The notes under the pieces were generated by a model. The model saw only the letters and a program-made list of their open reading frames with translations. It did not search any database and was not told the DNA's origin. This document shows positions 41,860 to 51,000 of a stretch of DNA of 64,000 bases, in pieces. A program made the position numbers and the translations under genes. How positions within the stretch are numbered: the stretch's first letter is position 1; each line of letters opens with the position of its first letter. Origin of the DNA: JAKLIX01 sp964605655 (lineage in GTDB: Bacteria; Bacteroidota; Bacteroidia; Bacteroidales; CAIXZF01); contig CAZSDK010000009.1 in assembly GCA_964605655.1 (NCBI GenBank), positions 70,188 through 134,187 of the forward strand, in the 5' to 3' direction.

Positions 41860-42627
41860 TTAACTGAGTTTCCTGTGGACCATGGTAGCAGAGGCCTGTG
41901 CGGTAGGGAACACCACCATGTCGCTCACCACCACGTGTTCGGGGCGTGAGATCACATAATAAATGGCATCGGCAATATCCTCGGCCTGCAAAGGAACGGT
42001 CCCTTCGTACACTTTATCGGCTTTGGCCTGGTCCCCTTTGAACCTGACCAGTGAAAATTCAGTGTTGACAGCCCCGGGTGCCACCTGTGACACCTTGATC
42101 CCGAATGGCAGCAGGTCCATGCGCATGGCACGGCTCAGACCATCGATGGCAAATTTGGAGGCACAGTATACATTGCCATGAAGATAAGGCTCTTTTCCTG
42201 CGATGGAGCCGATATTCACAATATGTCCCCGTTCCCGCTCCACCATCCCGGGTATGATCTTACGGCTTACATAAAGAAGGCCTTTGATGTTGGTGTCGAT
42301 CATCACTTCCCAGTCATCCAGACTGCCTTCATGGATGGACTCCCTTCCGGCTGAAAGGCCGGCATTGTTGATCAATACATCCACTGCCTTCCATTCTTCC
42401 GGCAAGGTATCCAGGTGTTCGTCCACTGCTTTCTGGTCCCTCACATCAAAACACAAAGGCAGGATGCGCACCTTGTGAATCTCTCTCAGTTCTTCGGTAA
42501 TCTTTTCAAGTCTTTGCCTCCTTCTGCCGGTCACGATGAGATCCCAGCCATGGGAAGCCAACAGCCGGGCAGTAGCCTCACCGATTCCGCTGGTAACTCC
42601 TGTAATTAATGCTATTCCTGGTTTCAT
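41860..42627 (-). CDS. SDR-family NAD(P)-dependent oxidoreductase (YdfG-like)
   Basis: A 255-residue classical short-chain dehydrogenase. The cofactor loop is ITGVTSGIGEATARLL and INNAGLSAG is the NNAG motif. The catalytic Ser lies in NIGSIAGKEPYLHG and the Tyr/Lys pair in YCASK. DLLPFGIKVSQVAPGAVNTEF follows. It resembles the YdfG/3-hydroxy acid dehydrogenase group. I take the ATG at 42627 (MKPGIALITG); the frame extends to 42702, but that would overlap the mutarotase gene. It is the third gene behind the kinase fusion and mutarotase with a 16-base gap, so its substrate may belong to the same sugar pathway; this is inference. Confidence 0.88.
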   Translation of the reverse strand: MKPGIALITGVTSGIGEATARLLASHGWDLIVTGRRRQRLEKITEELREIHKVRILPLCFDVRDQKAVDEHLDTLPEEWKAVDVLINNAGLSAGRESIHEGSLDDWEVMIDTNIKGLLYVSRKIIPGMVERERGHIVNIGSIAGKEPYLHGNVYCASKFAIDGLSRAMRMDLLPFGIKVSQVAPGAVNTEFSLVRFKGDQAKADKVYEGTVPLQAEDIADAIYYVISRPEHVVVSDMVVFPTAQASATMVHRKLS

Positions 42628-42643
42628 ATTTAAATTATATTTG

Positions 42644-42982
42644 TTATTCCATAAAGAATACCTGCTCCAGGTCGACCCAGCCGTTGGCAGGGTCGGAACC
42701 AAGGGGTATCTGGCAAGGAGCTGTTTGTTGCCACCATTGCTGCGTACAGGGATCCTCTGCCATACGTTTCATATCCTCTGAAAAATTTGGTCCGATGTAT
42801 TCAAAATAGGTAAAAAGATAATCTCCGAAAAGAAAGATGGAATAATTCCTGATATGGCATCTCTTCAGAGTCTCCAGCACACAAGGCCAGGGGTCTTTGT
42901 GCAAAGCCTTATAGTCATCGAGTTTGTCAGGCCTGATCCTGATAGCCTGCCCAAACCTTTGGCAGGGAGTGTGTTGTTCCAT
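42644..42982 (-). CDS. L-rhamnose/L-fucose-type mutarotase (RhaM-like)
   Basis: A 112-residue ferredoxin-like (dimeric alpha-beta barrel) protein of the RhaM family, which interconverts alpha and beta anomers of 6-deoxysugars. RFGQAIRIRPDKLDDYKALH is the start block, CHIRNYSIFLFGDYLFTYFEY contains the conserved aromatic core, and QQWWQQTAPCQIPL is the conserved WW segment. No rhaA, rhaB or rhaD is near, so rhamnose catabolism is not indicated. Its neighbours are a FucP-type transporter and a kinase-nucleotidyltransferase fusion, which point to activation of a deoxysugar. Confidence 0.88.
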   Translation of the reverse strand: MEQHTPCQRFGQAIRIRPDKLDDYKALHKDPWPCVLETLKRCHIRNYSIFLFGDYLFTYFEYIGPNFSEDMKRMAEDPCTQQWWQQTAPCQIPLGSDPANGWVDLEQVFFME

Positions 42983-42997
42983 AACTGATTCTTTTGA

Positions 42998-44149
42998 TTA
43001 GCTGGAGCTGTTGGATCTTCGGATCCTGATTTTCAGGCCAAGATTCAACTCTTCCTCTGTGAACAAAACCAGGTACCCACCTCCGCCGGCACCCGAGAGT
43101 TTATATCCGTAACATTGCTCTTTGACGGACTCCAGGCTTTCCTTCACCTGTGGGTTCATCATCCTGGGAAACATGCTGATTTGGGCCTTGAAAGAACGGA
43201 TCATGGCCAGTCCGAACTTGCGCTTTTTCATTTCCAGGGCTGCTTCCCACAGTTCCAGGGCAGCTTTCGAGAGCATGCCGGCATGCTGTCTGGTAATATT
43301 TACATCATCAATGACGGTATACTCAGACGAGCGGGGTCCGAGCGGGATAAGCCGGAGGTGGTCTTCTATCCATTGAAGGACGGGCTCCTGGTGAATGCTC
43401 TGTATTTTCGAAGGCCAGTACTGCCCTTCCTCATAGTATAACTGGTTGAGCCCGGGGAGCACGATACCCAAGGCATCCTGTGACCCGCTCACATACTGGG
43501 TTCCCGGCGGGTTTTCATAACAAAAGAGCTGGTAGGCCAGCTTTTTCGGGTCACCTCCGGGTACCCTGGTCTGCCAGAGTTCGATAGCCTTGTAACGGGT
43601 GCTTGTAGCCATACCGCTGCGGTCGTTGAAGTCGTAATCGGGCTCAATACTGACGGTGATCACAGGGCCGGGACAATGCTTCGAAACGAAAGGCTGGTCA
43701 AGCCATCCGCCGGCAATGTCGATGCGGTAAGGGATGGTGCATACCGTCCTCAACTGGGTGGTGGAACGGGATAGAAGCTCGGGATGCGGAAGCCTGCGGC
43801 TGATGACATACTCGATGTCTAATTCCTTGCAGAGCTTCTCCTTCTCTGGAGTGTGACCATCTTCGTTGACAAAAAAAATCTCCGGATGCAACCACCGGAC
43901 CTCCTCCTCAAAATCCATCAGTCCGGAACCCTGGTTCACAAAAGCCTCCTTGACAAACTTCAATGCCTTGATCATGTATAGCCTTTCCTTCTCCGGGTTC
44001 ACCGGGGCCCTCCCCTTCAGCTGGAAGATCGTCTGGTCGGAACCAATGCCCACATACAGATCCCCATGCGAAGCGGCTTCCTCGAAAAAGGCTATATGCC
44101 CGCTGTGCAACATATCAAAACAGCCGGAAACAAATACTTTCTTTGCCAT
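42998..44149 (-). CDS. Cytidylyltransferase-GHMP kinase fusion, putative sugar-activating enzyme
   Basis: This 383-residue protein joins two domains. Residues 1-135 are a TagD/RfaE-type nucleotidyltransferase: VFVSGCFDMLHSGHIAFF holds HSGH at 15-18, GRAPVNPEKERLYMI gives the R-x-ER motif, and RSTTQLR at 128-134 stands for ISTTxIR. Residues 138-383 are a GHMP kinase: PYRIDIAGGWLDQP at 140-153, a degenerate ATP loop GMATSTR near 179, SGSQDALGIVLPGLN as in heptose and fucose kinases, and SGAGGGGYLVLF at 352-363. By analogy with Fkp, which fuses fucokinase and GDP-fucose pyrophosphorylase, it may phosphorylate a deoxysugar and then form an NDP-sugar. Sugar and nucleotide are unknown. Confidence 0.82.
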   Translation of the reverse strand: MAKKVFVSGCFDMLHSGHIAFFEEAASHGDLYVGIGSDQTIFQLKGRAPVNPEKERLYMIKALKFVKEAFVNQGSGLMDFEEEVRWLHPEIFFVNEDGHTPEKEKLCKELDIEYVISRRLPHPELLSRSTTQLRTVCTIPYRIDIAGGWLDQPFVSKHCPGPVITVSIEPDYDFNDRSGMATSTRYKAIELWQTRVPGGDPKKLAYQLFCYENPPGTQYVSGSQDALGIVLPGLNQLYYEEGQYWPSKIQSIHQEPVLQWIEDHLRLIPLGPRSSEYTVIDDVNITRQHAGMLSKAALELWEAALEMKKRKFGLAMIRSFKAQISMFPRMMNPQVKESLESVKEQCYGYKLSGAGGGGYLVLFTEEELNLGLKIRIRRSNSSS

Positions 44150-44214
44150 TCACCTAACACTTTGCCGGTAAAATTACAAAAGCCTTACTTTTACAAAAGC
44201 AATCCTCACAATTA

Positions 44215-45462
44215 GTGTCAAAAAGGGAAACTCTGGTGAGAAGTAAAGAAGGAATCAGTTATCTGGTCCCCTTCATGCTGATTACCAGTCTCTTCCTCAT
44301 CTGGGGTTTCGCCCATGCCCTGCTGGATGTTCTCAATAAACACTTCCAGAACATCCTGGAAATAAGCAAGATGAAGTCCGGGTTTATTCAGGCTGCCATG
44401 TATGGCGGGTATTTCCTGGCTGCCCTTCCTGCCGGACTGTTCATCAGGAAGGCGGGTTATAAAAAAGGCATCATCCTGGGTCTCATGCTGGTGGCCCTGG
44501 GATCTTTCCTGTTTATCCCGGCAGCCGGGATCAGGGCCTTCTGGTCCTTCCTGACCGCCCTCTTCATCATTGCCTGCGGACTGGCAAGCCTTGAGACGGC
44601 TGCGAACCCCTATACCACTATCCTTGGCCCCCCTGAGTCGGCTGAAAGAAGGATCAACCTGTCTCAATCTTTTAATGCCATCGGATGGATCTTAGGTCCC
44701 CTGGTCGGCTCCGCCCTTATTCTCACAACCCGGAAAGGGAGCGGGGAGGAATTCTCGGCCCTGACAATGCCCTATCTTGGCTTAGGCATAGCCGTCAGCC
44801 TTATCGCCCTGTTTTTCATGAGGATACGTATGCCGGAGCTGACAAACCAGACTGAAATAGAGACTACAGATAACCGGCAGGAAGTTTCCCTTCGCCTTTT
44901 TCAAAGACCCCATTTCATCATGGCAGTCATCGCCCAGTTTTTCTACGTGGCAGCCCAAACAGGCATCAACAGCTTCTTTATCAACTATGTAACAGAAGTA
45001 ATGCCTTCCATTTCTGACGAAAAGGCAGGGTACATCCTCGGGTTCGGCGGGATGGGCATGTTCTGGCTGGGAAGGCTGTCGGGCAGCTGGCTCATGAGAT
45101 GGATCAAGCCTTCCCGATTATTGGCCTTTTATGCCGGCATGAATGTCCTTCTGATGATCCTGGTCGTGGCGGGTTTTGGATGGCTGTCCATCATCGCACT
45201 GTTTACCAGCTACTTCTTCATGTCAATCCAGTTTCCAACCATTTTTGCCCTAGGGATCAAGGACCTGGGACCACAGACTAAAAGGGCTTCGTCTTTCCTG
45301 GTCATGGCTATCGTTGGCGGCGCAATCTGTCCCCCGACCATGGGTTATATCGCCGATCACAGCCGGATGGCATGGGGATTCCTGTTGCCTTTGATCGGGT
45401 TCGGATTCGTAACTTATTATGGATTATTGGGTTACAAGAAATCAGTAACTTCCTCCCGCTGA
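44215..45462 (+). CDS. FucP-type sugar:H+ symporter (MFS, FHS family)
   Basis: A 415-residue transporter with 12 predicted helices. FLIWGFAHALLDVLNKHFQ near residue 25 is the hallmark of FHS-family sugar porters, with the conserved Asp and Asn. SLETAANPYTTILG and NLSQSFNAIGWILGPLVGS match the FucP central blocks. The frame opens with GTG 44215; no ATG precedes the first helix. It diverges from the kinase-fusion operon across 65 bases, which supports shared regulation and a transported monosaccharide such as L-fucose. Its 3' end overlaps the convergent membrane protein gene by 31 bases. Confidence 0.9.
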   Translation: MSKRETLVRSKEGISYLVPFMLITSLFLIWGFAHALLDVLNKHFQNILEISKMKSGFIQAAMYGGYFLAALPAGLFIRKAGYKKGIILGLMLVALGSFLFIPAAGIRAFWSFLTALFIIACGLASLETAANPYTTILGPPESAERRINLSQSFNAIGWILGPLVGSALILTTRKGSGEEFSALTMPYLGLGIAVSLIALFFMRIRMPELTNQTEIETTDNRQEVSLRLFQRPHFIMAVIAQFFYVAAQTGINSFFINYVTEVMPSISDEKAGYILGFGGMGMFWLGRLSGSWLMRWIKPSRLLAFYAGMNVLLMILVVAGFGWLSIIALFTSYFFMSIQFPTIFALGIKDLGPQTKRASSFLVMAIVGGAICPPTMGYIADHSRMAWGFLLPLIGFGFVTYYGLLGYKKSVTSSR

Positions 45463-46763
45463 TCGCTGAGCGCCCCGGCCCTGCTCATCAATCCCATCAG
45501 TAAAGGCAGGCAAACGATCCTGTATCTCTGTACCGCTCCCGCAAAAGGAGTGATCCATCCCGTGATGATGAAATCCGATACGACCACTAATAACAGGAAC
45601 AGAACGGAAGGCTGTTTCCAGAAGGACCTTGAACTTTTTCTCAGGTAAATGACCAGGAACCCAAGCAGGAAGATATTTTCGGCAAATGAAAGCAGGGTCA
45701 TTGTACTCAGGTGGCTCATAAAGAAGGGAGCCAGCAGGGTGTTCATTAAAGCCAGTGGTGACTTGACCAGCAAAGAAAACAGGTCGTGGGAGAAGATCCA
45801 GGGGAACAAAGGATTGAAGGCATTCTCGACATGCATCATCATGAAAAAGTCCTTTTGTTTCTGTAACAGCCAGGTAACAGGTGTGAAGTCCGGAAAAAGC
45901 CCGGTCATGATCCAGCCTGAAAGAAAAAACCATGCAGGAATCATTAGAAAAGGACTCCAATGCCTCCCCTCTTTTGACCCGGAGGAAAGCAGCCAGGCCA
46001 CGAACAGGGGCAAGAGGATGATCACCATGTGCATTCTGATGCAAAGAAGGACTGCCAGACCGGAGACCAGCAAGATGATCGGAGATGCCTTCCATCCTTT
46101 CTGTAACTGGCATAAGGTTCCAAAAAGAAACAGTCCCAGCCCTAAGATGGCAAGAGATTCCTTCGACACGGCCGAACCCCAGAAAAGCACGGATGGTACC
46201 AGGAATACCATGACAAAAAGGGATCTTTCAAACGAGGTTGCGGTGATCCTTTTCAGGAACCTGAAGTATCCCACAAGACCGATCATCGCCATTAAATTAC
46301 TGAATATCAAATGAATGTAATACCTCCCACCGGATAACAAGGCCATCAGGGCATTCAGTCTGACCATGGTACGATTGTCATTCCACATGCCGGAATCATA
46401 CATCCTGTACCAGGAGGTCATCTGGTCGGTCCACCAGGCTGTATCGGCTCCCTTCAGCGGGATGCCCGTAAAAATTGAAAAGAATGCCCGGGGATCCTCT
46501 ACACCACTCCGGCTGAGCAGCACCCCGTCTCTGAAAAACCGCATGGCGTCCATACCTCCCTTGTAATCAGAATGATGTGTGAATAACCACCAGGATAGCC
46601 AGCCTGCTGCCAGTTTAAGGAGAAATACCAATAACAACCAATAGGTTGGAAGTCCTGAGTTCCTGAAATACCTGCTCTTCAGAACCACCCAGGAGGCCAA
46701 TAGCAAATAGAACAAGGCGAGTAGAACTGAAACTATCATGATGAACGATGAAGAATTTGACAT
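45432..46763 (-). CDS. Polytopic membrane protein, tandem paralogue B
   Basis: A 443-residue protein with about 10 membrane helices and no signal peptide cleavage pattern. It shares an arrangement with the upstream neighbour: an extracytoplasmic loop with DQMTSWYRMYDSGMWNDN, then VRLNALMALLSGGRYYIH, and VPSVLFWGSAVSKESLAIL. Loops near the first helices and the FWGSAVSKE pattern recall polysaccharide polymerase-like or GT-C-like proteins, but I cannot assign a family. Its start overlaps the end of paralogue A by 28 bases. The pair follows purL. Confidence 0.75.
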   Translation of the reverse strand: MSNSSSFIMIVSVLLALFYLLLASWVVLKSRYFRNSGLPTYWLLLVFLLKLAAGWLSWWLFTHHSDYKGGMDAMRFFRDGVLLSRSGVEDPRAFFSIFTGIPLKGADTAWWTDQMTSWYRMYDSGMWNDNRTMVRLNALMALLSGGRYYIHLIFSNLMAMIGLVGYFRFLKRITATSFERSLFVMVFLVPSVLFWGSAVSKESLAILGLGLFLFGTLCQLQKGWKASPIILLVSGLAVLLCIRMHMVIILLPLFVAWLLSSGSKEGRHWSPFLMIPAWFFLSGWIMTGLFPDFTPVTWLLQKQKDFFMMMHVENAFNPLFPWIFSHDLFSLLVKSPLALMNTLLAPFFMSHLSTMTLLSFAENIFLLGFLVIYLRKSSRSFWKQPSVLFLLLVVVSDFIITGWITPFAGAVQRYRIVCLPLLMGLMSRAGALSDQREEVTDFL

Positions 46764-48052
46764 AATGGTTTCAGGAAGTCCGACGCCTTGTCCTTGTCAT
46801 ACATAAACATCAGTGAGACAAACAGGTACGGTAATCCCGGACTCTTATAGCGTACCATGGCACCCATGACGGGAGTGATCATTCCGGTGAGTACGAAGAT
46901 GGCTATAAAAAGAAAAGCTACATACCAAAATAAGGCGTGGCTGTCGGGTTTTCTGAAGAACAGCATTACCCAGGCAATGAGCATCCAAACCACCGCATTC
47001 TCAATCCCGGAAGCCACCACCAACAGCGGACCGCCTTCCCAGGGCAAGGGTCGTATCAGGGTCCTGGTAAATCCGGGAACCAGCTGTAAAAGCAGATCTT
47101 TCCATCCGGAACCAAGCGGTGCCACATCCAGCCGGCTTCCGGCCTGCATCTCCCGGGCCAGGAAAAGAAAATCGTTTTGTTTCCTGGAAAGAATTCCGGG
47201 TAGCCGGTAATCGTGATAGATCTCCCCGACGACCAAAGCCAGGATCATAAAAAGGAGCACAGTCCCGGCAAACCACAGCCCTTTCCTCTTTCGTTCAAAC
47301 CTCTCCACCAGAAGATACGCCGTGAGCAGTGGCAGTGTAAAAAGAAACAGGTAGAACTTACAATATCGCAGAATGAGCAGGCTAACGATAAGCAGAACAA
47401 TATGTTTCCAATCCACCGGTCCCCTGCTCAGCTTGAAAACCGAATAGAGGATCAGGCCCATCGAGAAAAAGATCAGTCCTTCCTTAAGGACTGAAGAACT
47501 CCATAATACGATGGAAGGAAAGAAAAATAAAAGCAGGAATCCTTCCCAACGGTAGCGCGGAAGGATGCTGACGATGACCCTGTACAAGGCCATGATCCCG
47601 GTGAAGGATAAGAGGCACATCACCAGGGCATGCACATGGTAGGATCCAAAAGACACCAATCCCACCAGGGCGTGGAACCGGATAAGAACATGACCATCGC
47701 CATAGATATTGGAAGGATAGATACCGCACCAGTTGTTCATCTGCTGGTAGTAAACCTGGAAATGCGGCGTATCGTTACCGATGCCGGTCAGCATCTGCAG
47801 ATAGTCCAGCGGATGACTCCAAAGTGCCCTCAACATCACCTGACTGTCATCGTAATACTTAAAGAGGTCGGCCGTGCTACGGTTGGTGTAATACCTGGAA
47901 TAAAGCCAATACAGGAACAGGGAGGCAAGAATCTTGACGAGAAAAGCCGCAGCGACCAGCATCCTGGGAATTTCTTCTGCATGATAGAACCGGCACTTCC
48001 AGATGATCCAGAGGAAGGCCGAAGCATATAACAAAGGAAGGATCCAATCCAA
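46736..48052 (-). CDS. Polytopic membrane protein, tandem paralogue A
   Basis: A 438-residue protein of about 10 helices. Counterparts of paralogue B are visible: FQVYYQQMNNWCGIYPSN, VLIRFHALVGLVSFGSYHVH, and FPSIVLWSSSVLKEGLIFF. The last aligns with FWGSAVSKE and carries a conserved K-E pair at the start of a helix. No known catalytic signature is evident. A role in moving or polymerising a lipid-linked glycan is possible but rests only on topology. It lies 14 bases behind purL. Confidence 0.75.
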   Translation of the reverse strand: MDWILPLLYASAFLWIIWKCRFYHAEEIPRMLVAAAFLVKILASLFLYWLYSRYYTNRSTADLFKYYDDSQVMLRALWSHPLDYLQMLTGIGNDTPHFQVYYQQMNNWCGIYPSNIYGDGHVLIRFHALVGLVSFGSYHVHALVMCLLSFTGIMALYRVIVSILPRYRWEGFLLLFFFPSIVLWSSSVLKEGLIFFSMGLILYSVFKLSRGPVDWKHIVLLIVSLLILRYCKFYLFLFTLPLLTAYLLVERFERKRKGLWFAGTVLLFMILALVVGEIYHDYRLPGILSRKQNDFLFLAREMQAGSRLDVAPLGSGWKDLLLQLVPGFTRTLIRPLPWEGGPLLVVASGIENAVVWMLIAWVMLFFRKPDSHALFWYVAFLFIAIFVLTGMITPVMGAMVRYKSPGLPYLFVSLMFMYDKDKASDFLKPLCQILHRSS

Positions 48053-48066
48053 ATTAATGAGATTAC

Positions 48067-51000
48067 CTAACGGTGATTTTCAATCCAAAGCCTGGCATTG
48101 ACGAATGCTTCAACCCAGGGAGTAAGCTCGTCATCCTGTCTTCCATGCTCATAATGAGCCCATTGCCATGGAAATATGGCTCGTTCCAGGTGCGGCATCA
48201 TGGCCAGGTGACGTCCGTCGGCAGAACAGATCGCAGCCACAGCCCCGTCCGATTCATTGGGATTCCCGGGATATTCCTGATAAGAATAATAGGCCGGCAC
48301 ATGATATTCCTCCAGTGGAAGAGGAAATCTGAACCTTCCTTCTCCATGGGCCACCCATACTCCTAACCTGCTCCCCGCCAGGGAAGAAAACATGACGGAA
48401 TGATTCTCGGCAATGCTCACATTCAAAAACTGCGACTCAAACTTCCCGGAAGCGTTGACCTTCATCGATGGCATCTTGTGATGGTCCGGGTAAAGAAGAC
48501 CTAATTCGACCATCAGTTGGCAGCCATTGCATATCCCGAGACTAAGTGTGTCCTTTCTTTGATAGAAGGCATCCAGGGCAACTCTGGCCCTCTCATTGTA
48601 GAGGAAGGCTCCTGCCCAGCCTTTTGCTGAGCCCAAGACGTCAGAATTCGAGAAACCTCCCACAAAGACGATCATCTGAACGTCTTCCAGGTTCTCCCTC
48701 CCGCTGATCAAGTCGGTCATGTGCACGTCTTTCACTTCAAAACCAGCATAATACAAGGAATAAGCCATCTCCCTGTCCCCGTTGACCCCTTTTTCGCGTA
48801 TGATGGCAGCCCTCGGTGTGGCAGATGTCCTTTCCTCAAAGATGGGATACCCCGACTTTTTACCGGTAAAGGGGGCAGGAAAACGGAATTTCAAAGGTTG
48901 CTGCTTGTAATTCTGATACCGTTGCCGGGCATGTGCCTCCCCGCATTGTTGGACATCCATCCTGAAGGAGGTCTGGTACCATATATCACGGTATTCATTA
49001 ATATTCAGTGAATAAGATTGACCCTTAACCCGGATTTCCAGGTTTCTTTCGGGTGTCCATTGTCCCAGGAGCAGGGCCTTGACCTGGTGTTTCGCCAGTA
49101 TGGCACTGACTTTTTCCCTGTCTCTGATCTCCATCACAACACCCGGCTTCTCCGAGAACAGGAGCTGGACTATGTCTTTATTATGTTCTATTTCAGACAG
49201 ATCGATCCGCATGCCACCTTCCGGGTCACCGGTGGGGAACAACATCTCCAGGAGCGTGGTGATGAGTCCTCCTGCCGAGACATCATGTCCGGCCAGGATG
49301 AGATTTTCACGCAGCAGTTCCTGCAAAGCTTCGAATGACCTCCTGAAAAGACCGGCATCGGCGATATCGGGAACAGCATCACCCAGCTGGCCCAGGATTT
49401 GGGCCAGGCTGCTGCCTCCCAGTTCGGGACCTGATCCGGAAAAATCCAGGTACCACAGAGTGGCAGCAGGATCAGGTTTCAACACCGGGGTGACTGCAGC
49501 CCTCACATCCGATACTTCTCCCACCGCGCTCACAATGACGGTCCCGGGACTGATCACCTGGCTGCCGTCAGGGTATTTTTGGGTCATGGAAAGAGAATCC
49601 TTACCGGTCGGAACATTGATTTTCAACTCTATACAAAAATCACTCAGGGCTTTCACCGCACGGTACAGCCGGTCGTCCTCCCCCGGCTGTCGTGCCGGCC
49701 ACATCCAGTTGGCACTGAGAGAAACACCTTCAAGTCCTTTCTCGACGGGAGCCCAGACAAGGTTTGTAAGGGCCTCGGCCACCGCCAGCCTCGAGGCAGC
49801 TTCCGGGTCGATCAGTCCCGGAGCAGGTGCATGACCCAAAGCCGTGGCCACCCCCTTCTTTCCCTGGTAATCCAGGGTAGATATCCCCAGGTTGTTCACA
49901 GGCAGCTGAATGGTACCTGCCGTCTGTTGCATGGCTACCCGGCCGGTAACCGAGCGGTCCACCTTATTGGTGAGCCAGTCTTTACAAGCTACCGCCTCCA
50001 GCTGAAGCACCTGCCTCAGGTATTCCTGCCAGAGAGCCGGGTCATAAACCAGGGGGTTCAAAGGTGCATCCAACCGCTGGTCCTGCATCACCGTCCGGGG
50101 CGGTTTTCCAAAAAAGTTACCCAGCTCCAGATCGATGGGTCGTTCGCCGGTCCTGCCGTCTTCGAAAAGAAGATGCTGATCGTCGGTAATTTGACCTACC
50201 TCATAATAAGGGGCCCTTTCCCTCTCGCAGACCTGCTGCAGGTATGGGGCATCTTCCGGCCGGATCACCAGCCCCATCCTTTCCTGGGACTCGTTGCCTA
50301 TGATCTCCTTGCCTGACAAGGTGGGGTCGCCCACCGGCAGCCGGTCGATATCAATAGTGCCTCCGGTATGTTCCACCAGCTCCGATAAGGAGTTCAGGTG
50401 CCCTCCTGCCCCATGGTCGTGGATGGCTATGATGGGGTTGGTCTCATTCTCGGCCATCGCACGGATGGCGTTGTAAACCCTCTTCTGCATCTCAGGGTTG
50501 GATCGCTGCACGGCGTTAAGCTCGATCTGGTTGGCATACTCTCCGGTGGCCACCGAAGATACCGCCCCGCCACCCATGCCGATACGGTAATTGTCGCCCC
50601 CGAGCACGATGATCTTGTCCCCTTTCCTGGGCCTTTCCTTATAACTGTCGGTACTGTTGGCATAGCCAATGCCGCCCGCCAGCATGATCACTTTATCAAA
50701 ACCATACATCTTTCCCCAATCCTGGTGTTCAAAGGTCAGCAGGCTGCCGTTGATGAGAGGTTGCCCGAACTTATTACCGAAGTCGCTGGCCCCGTTGGAA
50801 GCTTTGATCAGGATTTCCTGGGGGTTGTGATACAACCAGGGCCTGGGAGGGGTGTCCTCCCATCTCCTGCCCTGACCCAGGCGGGGATAGGAAGTCATGT
50901 ACACGGCCGTTCCTGCCAGGGGGATGCTCCCTTTGCCACCCGCCATCCGGTCCCTGATCTCACCACCACTGCCGGTGGCCGCCCCGTTAAAAGGCTCCAC

